64,000 nucleotides of DNA from Mariannaea sp. PMI_226 (Eukaryota > Ascomycota > Sordariomycetes > Hypocreales > Nectriaceae): assembly GCA_024336345.1 (NCBI GenBank), contig JANFOG010000006.1:1612001-1676000 (forward strand), given 5' to 3'. Under the pieces are notes generated by a model. It worked only from the letters and a program-made list of their open reading frames with translations. It did no database searches and had not been told where the DNA came from. A program made the translations under genes and the position numbers. This document shows, piece after piece, positions 30,974 through 41,069 of the stretch. How positions within the stretch are numbered: position 1 is the first letter of the stretch; the number at the start of each line of letters is the position of its first letter.

Positions 30974-31447
30974 TCAATACTGGCTATATCCAGAGTCTTC
31001 CATCCACGCGTCAACTTTTGACCTGTAATGGACTTTCTTCTTGTTCTCGGCTTTGATTTTCTTCCGTGTCTTCTTATCAAGCCCAAGGGAATAGTCTTGC
31101 GAATGGTGTTTCGTGCGGCTAGGCTCGGTAACTGGTACCTCAGTTACAGGATTGTCTGTACCAGACATGTATGTTGCAGAGCATTGTTCTGTAGCTCCAT
31201 CATAACTTGCAAACTCGTAGTGGATGTATTTACTTCCATATGGTACTATTGAGTTGCCAGCTGTTCTTGGTATCGACGCAATGGCCTCATACGGGATATA
31301 TCGAGCTCGATAATGGTACTCGGCTGCCGGGACCGTACTCCAAGGGCCCCAGGGGCCACAATTCGAATTAGTTGAAGGTTTTGAGGACCTTGATGTTTCT
31401 CTGCTCTGCTTGGCAGATGATCGTAGCTGTGAGCGACGTGTGGCCAT
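30974..31447 (-). CDS. Hypothetical basic protein, 157 residues
   Basis: Single frame from the ATG at 31447 to the stop at 30974. The N-terminus is Ser/Arg/Lys-rich (MATRRSQLRSSAKQSRETSRSSK). The middle is aromatic (CGPWGPWSTVPAAEYHYRARYIPYEAI, YGSKYIHYEFASYDG), and the C-terminus is strongly basic (LDKKTRKKIKAENKKKVHYRSK) before a short acidic end. A TTTATATAAA element lies ~205 bp upstream. Composition is protein-like, but there is no recognised domain. It could be a lineage-specific gene. Confidence 0.55.
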   Translation of the reverse strand: MATRRSQLRSSAKQSRETSRSSKPSTNSNCGPWGPWSTVPAAEYHYRARYIPYEAIASIPRTAGNSIVPYGSKYIHYEFASYDGATEQCSATYMSGTDNPVTEVPVTEPSRTKHHSQDYSLGLDKKTRKKIKAENKKKVHYRSKVDAWMEDSGYSQY

Positions 31448-32563
31448 TGTAGCAAGATAGGAGATCAAGCAAAAGTATGTTTGTGAAGCTGGAGGTGGTA
31501 GTGTTCCGAATGCTGATAAATTGGCAACGAAAGTCTCTATTGATGATTAGATCTTAGACTTTCATCAACTGTGAATGGATATGACTTGAATAATATGAAA
31601 AGAGCAAAATTAAGAGCTAAGCATGTTTTCATGCGGCGCAGGGTATGATGTTTATATAAACCCTTGGAGGGTAAAAGTAGGGCATGATAAGCCACTTCCA
31701 AACAAACGAATGGGATGTGTCAAAGAGTACCGTCAAATCATCTTCCCGTTTCAACCTCAGGACGAAACATAATGGCCTCAGTGCGAATCAATGTCGTGCG
31801 TAGTCATGTTTGCGTCAGCCTCCCAGTCCGCGCCCGGAACATTGCATCAGGCTGCTGTTGCGCGACCGGTAGAGAGGTAAGGCGAAAAGCGATGACAGGC
31901 GAAATAGCTGACCGTGTGGGTTCTCTCCAACGCTCCGTCCCCTCCATTATTGGGCATCGGGCGCATTGATGGACCCATGTTTGTGGCCATGGCCAAGCTT
32001 TCCTGCAGTGGATATGTGATCAATCGACTCGGGCACCCTATCAAAGCGGTTGAAAGTGACTTCTGTTGGACGTTGGGTTTGATGTTGGGCTGTGCGTGGC
32101 ACAGGTCAGCCAGCAGCCCAATGGAGGATCGGGCATACATGGTGGAAGACCTAATTGGCCAAGATGTGAGCCGTATCGAGGTGACCAGGGAAACCGCCAT
32201 TTATATGCGGAACGCCGGGATGCTGAGAATACAAATATCATTGCCTGAGGTTTGGTCAAACAATCTATAGCCGGTGACTGCGATGCAAGGGACATGAAGG
32301 TTGAGTGTAGATCGGGTTGTTTTGTTTTATGTTGTATATTGGGAAAGGGAGGTTGCAATGCCAGCTCCTGATAGACTATGCGCCCCCCCAAATTCAATTA
32401 TTAGTCCAGCTGTACGATAAAACTATAATATCGTCTATATAAACAAAAAGACGTTGAGAAGGAGTCCCGGAGAAAGTGTTGAGGCAGTAAGCAGAGCAGT
32501 GGTATAATGTTGATACCTCTCGGAATCACAAGTATCCCAGAATGGAATACCCCCGGGATGGTT
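31448..32563. other. Intergenic region with a possible tiny spliced gene
   Basis: This contains the promoter of the 157-residue hypothetical gene. It also holds a candidate two-exon minus-strand microgene (31913-31990 plus 31738-31776; see findings). Several mutually overlapping ORFs of 60-118 codons on both strands are not convincing. Confidence 0.4.
31651..31660 (-). promoter_or_regulatory. TATA element for the 157-residue hypothetical gene
   Basis: TTTATATAAA is symmetrical and lies ~205 bp before the minus-strand ATG at 31447. It is a plausible TATA box given the lack of other genes nearby. Confidence 0.35.
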
Positions 32564-34102
32564 TTACAGATGTGCTTTCGACTCGTCAGTTCCCTCCGCC
32601 TGCTCCCCCTTCCGAGCATCATCCATCTTCTTTTGCTTCTTCTTGGCCTGCAGCTTTTCTCTCGTCTGTTGCCTTCGTGTTTGCTTGTCCACGTTTCCAA
32701 TGACGTTGCGCTCCTGTCCACATGGCCACTTTTGCGCCGCTGCGGCCTCGTCCTCGTCTGTCCATTCGCGTGGCAGTACGGCGAAGACTAGGTATGATGT
32801 GTGCGTCTTGAGGTCCGCCTCGGCCCGGTGGTAGAGTTTCCCGTTCAGCCATGGTTTGCTGTCCTCTCCGCTTACAGACTGTTTGCCATTGGCCTCTCCC
32901 TTGGCTGACCGGGGTGGAGGAGGGGTGTCGACGTCCATTTCCGAAGTGTCTGCGGAATCGCCACTGGCTGTGAGGTAATGTGTCCTGTGGAATTCTCTCG
33001 TTTTCCGGCTGATCTCTTTCAGTCTGTTAACTGCTTCTGTTACGTCTGCAGGGGATTGAACGTTGCCCCTCTCCATGGGCAGATTTGATCCTAGTTGCTC
33101 TCGGAACGTGTTGAACCGGCGCTGGGAAATCTCGACCATGTCAATGTCTGTCCAACCCAGTTCTCTCATTTCTTCAATTGTTCGGGTTACTTGCTCAATG
33201 CATGGGGAGAAGGTGCAGATGTGGACGCTCCGTTTTGGGTCCAGAGGCGATACCCAATCATCACTTTCCGCATCGTCGCCCTGCTTTTTTAGCTTCTCAG
33301 GCCTTTGTCGCGACAGATGGTGCAGAGCTTCCCAAGGTGCGGGGAGATCTAAGAAAACGGCGCTGGCCATGGGTGATTTCCCGTCCACGTTGAAGCCACC
33401 ATTGTAGACATCGCGGTGTGTAAGTCGTACAACGCCGTTCAAGCGGTGGCCTTTAATCTCCTCCTGCATTTTCAGGAATCGGGTTTCATGGAACTCAAAG
33501 CTAAAGACTTTTCCTTTGATATCGGTCTCGCTCTGAGGGTAGCCATTGTAAACTTGTCTTGCGGATGCATGCGTGAAACTGCCGCTTCCAGCGCCGGCTT
33601 CAATAATGCGAGTCCCGGGGACGGCACGAATTCGCTGCAGGACGTAGCTGTAGTCAGGAGTATACACAACCTGTGTTCGGTGAGGCAGACTGCTCGTCCA
33701 TAGTTCGGGGGTTGGTCGCAAGATGTGAATAAAGCCACTAGCCGCTGCGACGGCCTTTTTAGCTGGTTTCGAGACATCGTCCTGTCGCTTGATCTCGTCG
33801 TCTGGTTCCGTGGTATTGGGCGTGTCCTCGTCGGTGGCCTCGCGGCGGCGTTTTCTCCCTCTTGAACCAGTGTCGACTGCCGAAGCACGAATTTGCGAGC
33901 CCCAAGGAACATTGAGAAGAGTCGAGTGAGGGAATGACCCGAATCTAGTATTCAATGTGACACCTTCAGCATAGCCATCGACAGCGCCTGTTGACTCTTG
34001 AAGAGTGATGGGCTGGAAATTGTCGCGAGAAAGAAGCACAATTGCGAGATCGCCGGCGGAGGTGAGCTTTCCAGGCTCAAGAAAGGGCGAGGGCTTGGTC
34101 AT
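32564..34102 (-). CDS. trm61: tRNA (adenine-58-N1)-methyltransferase catalytic subunit Trm61
   Basis: Single exon, 512 residues, ATG at 34102. The N-terminal beta domain (AGDLAIVLLSRDNFQPITL, FGSFPHSTLLNVPWGSQIRA) is followed by a disordered basic insert (GSRGRKRRREATDEDTP). The Rossmann methyltransferase core then begins with SAM motif I near residue 164 (TRIIEAGAGSGSFTHASAR), preceded by HRTQVVYTPDYSYVL. Later motifs include VFLDLPAPWEALHHL and VHICTFSPCIEQV. With Trm6, the protein methylates A58 in the T-loop of many tRNAs, including initiator tRNA (yeast GCD14). The C-terminus adds a Lys-rich helix (TRRQQTREKLQAKKKQKKMDD). It is longer than the yeast protein mainly through linkers. The gene is divergent from cysteinyl-tRNA synthetase. 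Confidence 0.93.
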   Translation of the reverse strand: MTKPSPFLEPGKLTSAGDLAIVLLSRDNFQPITLQESTGAVDGYAEGVTLNTRFGSFPHSTLLNVPWGSQIRASAVDTGSRGRKRRREATDEDTPNTTEPDDEIKRQDDVSKPAKKAVAAASGFIHILRPTPELWTSSLPHRTQVVYTPDYSYVLQRIRAVPGTRIIEAGAGSGSFTHASARQVYNGYPQSETDIKGKVFSFEFHETRFLKMQEEIKGHRLNGVVRLTHRDVYNGGFNVDGKSPMASAVFLDLPAPWEALHHLSRQRPEKLKKQGDDAESDDWVSPLDPKRSVHICTFSPCIEQVTRTIEEMRELGWTDIDMVEISQRRFNTFREQLGSNLPMERGNVQSPADVTEAVNRLKEISRKTREFHRTHYLTASGDSADTSEMDVDTPPPPRSAKGEANGKQSVSGEDSKPWLNGKLYHRAEADLKTHTSYLVFAVLPREWTDEDEAAAAQKWPCGQERNVIGNVDKQTRRQQTREKLQAKKKQKKMDDARKGEQAEGTDESKAHL

Positions 34103-35291
34103 GTTTGCAATTGTGCGCGTGGTCTGGTTTCGAAATATGAGGCAGACCCTTGGCCTTGAAGCTGGAAAAATAATTTTGAAAGGCTAGCTAGGTATTAGGC
34201 GCGAGGCTGAAGAAGTTTGGGAACAGGCCCACTAAAACTTTTAGTGAGGGGCAGGATACTAGGTAGATTGCGGGGCAAAGGGACCAAGGCTCTCATGCCT
34301 ACTCAGACACCCAGGTCTTTGCCAGGTGGTGAAGGTCACATATGGTCAATATATAGGACAATTACTGCGTCTGCATGATAGATAGTCTATCACAATATTA
34401 GAGGAACATATATATATGAAGTTAAAGTTAACAGAAGAAAGATCATTGATTTTGTAATAGAAAATTCAGCCGCATTCAGCATTGCTATCTCGATCGCCGG
34501 CCATGTTAATTGGTCACGTTTCGCATCACCGAGACATACTGTTGGTAGCTAAGTAGTAGAACTTGGACGAGTACAATGCTCTGCGCGAAACGACGTCGCC
34601 ATGAGTGCGGCTTATTAAATGAAGCGATGTTGCTATAAATTAGACAACGTATTTGTGGTTGGTTTCGAATAAGAAACTACATGAGCATTGGGTGTCATGA
34701 TGCAGGTTGAGTGCGTTCTCAATCTCACCGGGGCATGCTCTAAGATCGTATTAAGAGAGGTACCTACCTATCTAGCCATGTATTTCAACTACCTACCTGA
34801 ATCACACAAGCATAGATTATTGACAAAGTGCACCGCATAATATTAGTCATAATTTATGGTGTTACGGAGACTCCAAATTGACTCTTGCTTATTCCGTCAC
34901 CTGGCCAAATGACATGTTGCGATGATGAGTCTTAGAGTAGCATCTTGGTGCAAGGCTGAGAGGCGGGGAAGAAAGACAGGTAAGTACTCCCCGTAGGTAT
35001 TGGTCCCCGGTGTTTTGCTAGTGCTGCTTGCGTGCTCAGTGTACACCACTGAACCTAGGGTACTTGCGAATGAGGGGCCCGGTTCCCTACCTTGCAATTT
35101 TTGGATCCAGTGACTCAATGAAACAGCTTTCTGTTCCATTCAGTATCCTCGTCTTCTTGACTCTTACGCCCTACCCTCCCCTCGGCTGGGCCTCTTAAGA
35201 TACCCTCAATCCCTCTTTTCTCCCTTCTCTCCATTCTCCGTTTACTCTCATTCCTTCACCTTCTCTTGTTTTTCCCTTCTTCCCCTCCTGA
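34103..35291. other. Divergent promoter region, trm61 / cysteinyl-tRNA synthetase
   Basis: This is ~1.2 kb, AT-rich in the middle. It becomes strongly pyrimidine-rich (CTTCTCTCC type) from about 35150 to the start at 35292, a normal fungal core promoter. The 80-codon minus-strand ORF at 34897-35139 overlaps this promoter and is not convincing. Confidence 0.5.
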
Positions 35292-37919
35292 ATGAATCTC
35301 CTGCGGTTTCATTCTCGTATTCGAATCTCCACTCAACTACTACGACCACGTCCCAGCTTCGTTCCTCTTCCTCGTCGACACTATTCCTCCCGCACCATGG
35401 AGTCGCTAAAGCTGTACAACTCTCTTAAGCCGGGCGCACCGGTGCCCTTCGTCCCCATCGAGTCCGGAAAGGTGTCCTGGTACGCCTGCGGTCCGACCGT
35501 GTACGACAAAAGTCATCTTGGCCATGCCCGAAACTACGTCTCGACTGACATCATCCGGCGCATTTTCATGCACTACTTTGGCTTCAACGTCAACTTCGTT
35601 ATGAACATCACGGACATTGATGACAAGGTATAACTCATAACTTTGGCTGTTTTCGCAGTGGCGTGGCCTTTCTAAGACCTTTCGCTAGATCATCATCAAA
35701 GCTCGACGACAACGTCTGCTCGAACTCGAGAAACAAAAAGCGTATTCGGCTGAGGAACTTCGTGACCTCGCCCTCTCTGCGTTCCGTGCCTACGCCAAAA
35801 GCAGCCTCCCATTGCTCCTCCAGGAGGGTGAGGACCTTGATATCACCAACTACAATGCGCGAAGGGAAGCAGGTTATGGACGGGTCCTAGCTGGTGGTAC
35901 CATCTCCGGCGAGGGTAAACCAGGCGATGATGAAGCCAAGGTGAAGATGCATCTCAGCAACATGAACTCTGCTGTTGCAGCTATAACCTCGGGTCAAATT
36001 TTCCCAGGCACCGACGAGATCTTGCTACCATACCTCGATTCGCTCTACAAAGAAACCATTGACACACGGGATCAAACCATGTTCACCGATCTCACCCAAA
36101 GCATGGAAGCCCTTTTCATGGAAGACATGGACGCCTTGAATGTTTTGCGCCCAGATGTTATCACTCGAGTCACCGAATACGTCCCACAGATTGCTAAATT
36201 CGTAGAGAGAATTGTGGACAAGGGGTTTGCATATGAGGCTGAAGGTTCCGTCTATTTCGATATCGAAGCTTTCGAGAAAGCTGGAAACACCTATGCTCGA
36301 CTGCGCCCTGATGTTAGAAATGACAAGTCTCTTCAAGAGGAGGGCGAGGGCTCCTTGTCCAAAAACTTGGGTGGAAAGAAAAACGCTGGAGACTTTGCTC
36401 TGTGGAAGCAGTCCAAAGCTGGAGAGCCATTCTGGCCTAGTAAATGGGGCAATGGCCGCCCAGGATGGCATATTGAATGCTCTGTCATGGCGTCTGACAT
36501 CCTTGGCGCCCAGATGGATATTCACTCTGGCGGTATTGATCTAGCCTTCCCTCACCACGATAACGAGCTGGCGCAGAGCGAGGCCTATTTCTGCGAACAT
36601 GAGAAGGGTGAACATACTTGGGTCAACTACTTCCTCCATATGGGTCATCTTTCTATCTCAGGCTCGAAAATGTCCAAGTCTTTGAAGAACTTCCAAACCA
36701 TCCAAGATGCGTTGGGAACTACTTACACGGCCCGTAGCATGCGAATTGTCTTCCTGTTGGGCCGATGGAACGACGGAGTTGAAATCTCCCCTGACATGAG
36801 AACCCAAGGTGACAACTGGGAGGCGACTATTAGCGTATGTTCTTTCGTTCATACTTGATTCGTGATTCGATGAAGTAACCACTAACATGAGTACAGAACT
36901 TCTTCACAAATACCAAGTCTCTCCTTGTCGAGGCCGACATCACGCCTGGTATCCAGTCTCTCTCGATTAGCTCTGACAAGACGACTGAAGGTCTTCTTGG
37001 GGAGCTCGCGCAAGCCAAGCAGGAATTCGAGGCGGCCTTGGTTAACTCATTTGACACTCCCCGCGCCATGGCAGTTATCCTTAAGTTGGTGAACACAGCC
37101 AACATTCATCTCAAGGACAACAAGGAACCCGATCTTGTGGCTCTGGAGGCCATCGCCCGATGGATCACCAAGATTGTGGGCATTTTTGGCTTGGATGCTA
37201 ATGCCAAGCCACCTTACAATGGTCTTGGCTGGGCAACAGCAATTGCGCCTGATGTAGAGCCCCAGACCGCCGTGAGACCGTATGCCGAGGTCTTTGACAA
37301 GGTTAAACTTGATGTTGCCGCGTTGAATCTCGAGAACGCAACCATCTCGGGCTTAGTTGAGCAGAACCCCGCCCTCGAATTTGAGGCCGTAGCTGCAGCT
37401 GGATCTCGCGACCCCGAGCAGCTGGCGCTACCTTTCTTGCGTGTTGTAGCAAAGATTCGCGACGAGCTGCGCCAAATTGTTGGGCAGCAGGCCCCTGATA
37501 CGAAGAAGGCCATCCTAGCTTTGACTGATCGCATCCGCGACCAAGACTTTACCAACCTAGGTGTTTATCTGGATGATCGATCGGATAACCAGCCATCTCT
37601 GATCAAATTCATTCCTGCCGCGGAGCTGATTGCAGCCCGTGAGGAAAAGGCAGCTGCCCTGGCGGAGAAGGCTAGAAAGAAAGAGGAGGCTCGGCTTGCA
37701 CGCGAGAAGGTTGAGCAGGAGGCCCGGGAGAAGGCCAAGGTTCCTCCACAGGAGCTGTTCAAGAATGATGAAAGATACAGTGCTTGGGATGAGCAGGGGC
37801 TGCCGACCAAGATGAAAGACGGCAGCGACGTGCCGAAGAGTCAGTTAAAGACACTGAAGAAGCAGTGGGACCGCCAAAAGAAGGCGCATGACGATCTCAA
37901 GGCCAAGGGTTTGCTGTAG
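35292..37919 (+). CDS. crs1: Cysteinyl-tRNA synthetase (likely dual mitochondrial/cytosolic)
   Basis: Three exons are inferred: 35292-35627, 35689-36834 and 36897-37919, giving 834 residues; both introns are ~60 bp and phase 0. The HIGH-type motif ([13 protein letters not shown]) and the KMSKS motif ([12 protein letters not shown]) are intact. The zinc-binding region ([47 protein letters not shown]) is also complete. The C-terminal extension holds a charged helix ([21 protein letters not shown]) as in other eukaryotic class I CysRS. The enzyme charges tRNA-Cys. The first ATG adds a 35-residue basic, acid-free leader ([20 protein letters not shown]) before a second ATG at 35397 in a far better context (CACCATGG). 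One gene probably serves both compartments by alternative initiation. Confidence 0.95.
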
Positions 37920-38447
37920 CATGGTCCAAGAGGAGTGAACAGGCGTGGAGTCAATATTTTTTTAGAGGATGAATTATTAGAAGGAAAAGCGTTTTTTTTA
38001 TATTAAAACGGCCAAATTGTAGCCGCTCACGAGTGCTTCATCGTTGACCTGTTCATTGGTATGATATCAATTGAGTGTTTGTAGAAATGAGCTCTCCAGC
38101 TTACAGGTTGCATGCTGTCTTCCAAATGAAATGTGTAGTTTGAGTCGCGTAACTCTACGGAAAGCCAACCCTTTTAACCAATGTTTGGATAATCTTGGAT
38201 CCTATATAAAATAGAAGAGACAGCAGGGGTTTGTATTCTCGAAAACTAATGCAGGGTTTTGCGCATATCTAGAGAGATTCGAGAAGCGGGAAGCCACAGC
38301 ATTTCTGTATAACATACATAATTCCTAGTATTCCCAGCATTCGACTGCTAGTGCGCGCTTTCAACACCCATTGCAAAGGATTCATAAGGAATTCTATGTT
38401 GCACGTGATCCAACGAATCCGCTACAGCAAGTGTTCAACACCTGTCA
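37920..38447. other. Intergenic region between CysRS and tRNA-Asp
   Basis: This is the 3' flank of the synthetase gene and the upstream region of the tRNA gene. AT-rich runs are present (T7 at about 37957 and T8 at about 37993). No gene was seen. Confidence 0.5.
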
Positions 38448-38519
38448 TCTTCCGTAGTATAGTGGTCAGTATGCAAGCTTGTCACGCTTGAGACCCGGGT
38501 TCAATTCCCGGCGGGAGAG
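38448..38519 (+). tRNA. tRNA-Asp(GUC), no intron
   Basis: The acceptor stem TCTTCCG/CGGGAGA closes with one G-T pair, and the discriminator is G519. The anticodon arm is CAAGC-TTGTCAC-GCTTG, giving anticodon GTC. The T arm is CCGGG-TTCAATT-CCCGG. The length is 72 nt. Internal A and B box sequences (TAGTATAGTGG, GGTTCAATTCC) are consistent with RNA polymerase III transcription. Confidence 0.95.
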
Positions 38520-40388
38520 AATACTCAGCCTCAGGTCTACACAAAGATCTGGTTTCTTTTTTAGTCCCCTTACTTCGCTTTTCTTTTTTCGAAGGAGGAT
38601 TTTAGTTTAAATTTTTGAATCAAGTACGCTATTTAAAAAAGCGTACCTAGAGATCTGTTAGGAGCTGTTGGTGAACAGAAGGACATTTGAGACATAATTA
38701 TCGGCATGATAGCGACTGCATCCTCCTCTTCAAATAGTGCCGATTCAAAATACGGCCAAAAGCTCATGACAATGGTTGGATTGATTCGAATAATGGAAAA
38801 TTTTTGAAATGAAAATCAAATATTGTAGCTAAATAAAGGTAAGATATGTAGCATGATCATAATCTGCTCCGGTGGATATTTGCTCCTCATTACGTGCAGT
38901 ATGCTAGGTAGATACGCATATTCTTAACCATGTCGCCAATTGTGATACAAATTCGAAATACAGTATACACCATGCTTTTTCCTATATGCTTAGCCAATAG
39001 CTTTGTTGAAGACAGGAGCGATATTGTCAGTACCAACTTCAGGCCAGGGGATGGGAAGGTAATCGCCGCTGGCAAGGTTGGTCTCTCTCATTGGGGTTAT
39101 TTTCGGGGCTGCCGTCAGATTATTGTTTATTTTCCTCTCTCCTAATAGGATCAACAACCAAGTCTCACTCGCCAGGTTGTAGCATATACATATTAAGCAA
39201 GAAGCGCCAGGTCGTGGCCAAGCCCGTGTTAGCCCAACATCTCTCAAAGATCAACTTATAGCCCAAAATTTACAGACAGTATATGAGAAGTTGAATGAGC
39301 ATATGTCCATAACTTTAGTTTTTACGTACTTTCTTAGCACCCATCAGCTGGGCATGTACATCCTTTGTTAATATGTTTGGATACCCAGTGGTCGATTAAA
39401 TTGGATATTCTTATCCCTTATTGAATCACTTGATCAGCTTCAATTCGCCTCTGTCGAGGGGCTGGCTGGTTTGGGTTGACAGCTTGCATAATGGTTACCC
39501 CATCTATGCCGAGGGATATAAGAGCCTCGGTAGGAGGAAAACGGTATTATTTAGTTAGAATATTTATATAGTTAGTCCATTTACCTAAATAGCTGGGCGC
39601 TAAATTCCTCTTGATATATATGGTGCTGATACCATTTGATTAGAGATTGATTTCGTCTATAAATTTGTATACATCACGAATTAGACACGCTCTGTCTTGG
39701 AAGCTCTGTTACCAAACATGCAGTCCTTTATTTTGACCTGTTTTGAAAGATGAAAAAAAAAAGAAGTCAAAAACGATAAAGGGCATATATCTAAGACTTA
39801 TTGCATCTCGCACTAATCAATGCATGCCACCCAATTGAAGCAAGCCGGTGGTTAGCTTACTGTATTTTCGCATCAGCAGATCAGCTCGGGGTAGCAAGCC
39901 GAAGATATCCACCAGCACATTAGCCCCGAACTTCCCAAGAAACTGGAGGCAGAGGGAGGGGGCCGCTCTTATTTCCGCCCTTTTAACAGAAGCTTCGCAA
40001 CGGTGTTGAAACGGAACTTTTGTGGTGAATCAGGTGGTTATCTATACTTTAAACACAACACACTGGACTGTTCACGCTTGAGAATCAACTTTTGACTTGG
40101 CAGAGTCTTATTCAGGTTGAAGTGCACGGTGTCAGAGAACAAAAATACCTGTTATTCGAATCTTAACATACTGCACATACAGCCTTCCAATGGACGAGCT
40201 CTCTCATCTGTTTTATTTGCCGGTGTGCATCCACCGGAATGAAGCAGTCTACTATGTAGGTATGAGAAAACGTCCAGCTTCCGTTTTCGGCTCCGCTTTC
40301 GGCTCCGATCGTCCCCCACAATCCAGGCTAGATCCGTACATCGGAAAAGGAAAAGGAAAATGGAAATGAGAAGGTGATTGTGGATTCG
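38520..40388. other. AT-rich intergenic stretch
   Basis: This is 1.9 kb without a credible gene. An A/T-rich decay-like sequence at 39300-39800 includes a minus-strand open stretch of about 40 codons ending at 39418 that may be a coding relic. No terminal inverted repeats or transposase motifs were recognised. Confidence 0.4.
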
Positions 40389-40649
40389 ATGGCCGACGGT
40401 CCGATTCAGGAAACGGCTTCCGAAGCTTCTAAGAGCCGCCCTAAGGCGGCCCCCCCGTTGCCTCTGGGAATAATGGTCGGGTTTAGTAAAATTCCCTTCT
40501 GGTTGGAAGGAAACAATCTCCGCTTGGAAGATGTGACGAGGGAGGAGTTTGTTCATTTGAGAAACTCGGGGAGGAAGGGAGTTGTGTCTTACTCGGAGAT
40601 GGTAACTGAGAGAATCCAAGCAGCCCAACGTATAATCTGTATACTTTGA
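40389..40649 (+). CDS. Possible small protein, 86 residues
   Basis: The ATG is at 40389 and the stop at 40647-40649. The sequence begins MADGPIQETASEASKSRPKAAPPLPLG and continues with a mixed charged segment (FWLEGNNLRLEDVTREEFVHLRNSGRKG). Composition is protein-like, without a signal peptide or known motif. There is no clear promoter or splice signal, and a 158-codon frame runs antisense to it. It may be a small orphan gene or chance. Confidence 0.35.
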   Translation: MADGPIQETASEASKSRPKAAPPLPLGIMVGFSKIPFWLEGNNLRLEDVTREEFVHLRNSGRKGVVSYSEMVTERIQAAQRIICIL

Positions 40650-41069
40650 GACGTTCTTTTATTTGTACTTGGTACTTTGTACTATAATTTCTAAAGCCTA
40701 GATACGAAAGCGACCAAAAACTAATGACTTCCATACTCCGCAATAAAGAAATTTCTTGTCCCCGTCCGGTAATAACGCGTTCGGGAATCAAAAACGATGG
40801 GCATTAGTAAAAAAGCCCACTTGAGGCCAAGGAGAGAGAAGAGACGGCGCCTCAGGGCGTCTTGTGGGGGTTTGGGAAAGCAGTCGTGACTCGAGCATCA
40901 ACAACTAATTGAGCCCCCTGATAAAAGAAGATTGTGCAAGATTCCTTTTGGATATCTTTCTTGTGCATTTGTTGATGTCGATAAGTTTGACTCTTTCTGG
41001 AGTATCTTGAGCGAAACCGAGTAATACTTGATAACACGGCATACACACAAGCGCACACCGCATACGACA
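40650..41069. other. Promoter region of the MFS transporter gene
   Basis: 420 bp upstream of the MFS start. No distinctive element was recognised. Confidence 0.5.

Noticed and set aside
34897..35139. 80-codon minus-strand ORF before cysteinyl-tRNA synthetase
   Set aside because: Lies in the shared promoter region; no recognisable features.
38520..40388. Search for a transposon or CRISPR-like array
   Set aside because: No terminal inverted repeats, target-site duplications, transposase motifs or regularly spaced repeats could be seen; CRISPR is not expected in a fungal nucleus.
40152..40628. 158-codon minus-strand frame
   Set aside because: Biased, basic composition without an identifiable motif, and it overlaps a more protein-like plus-strand frame; neither is certain.
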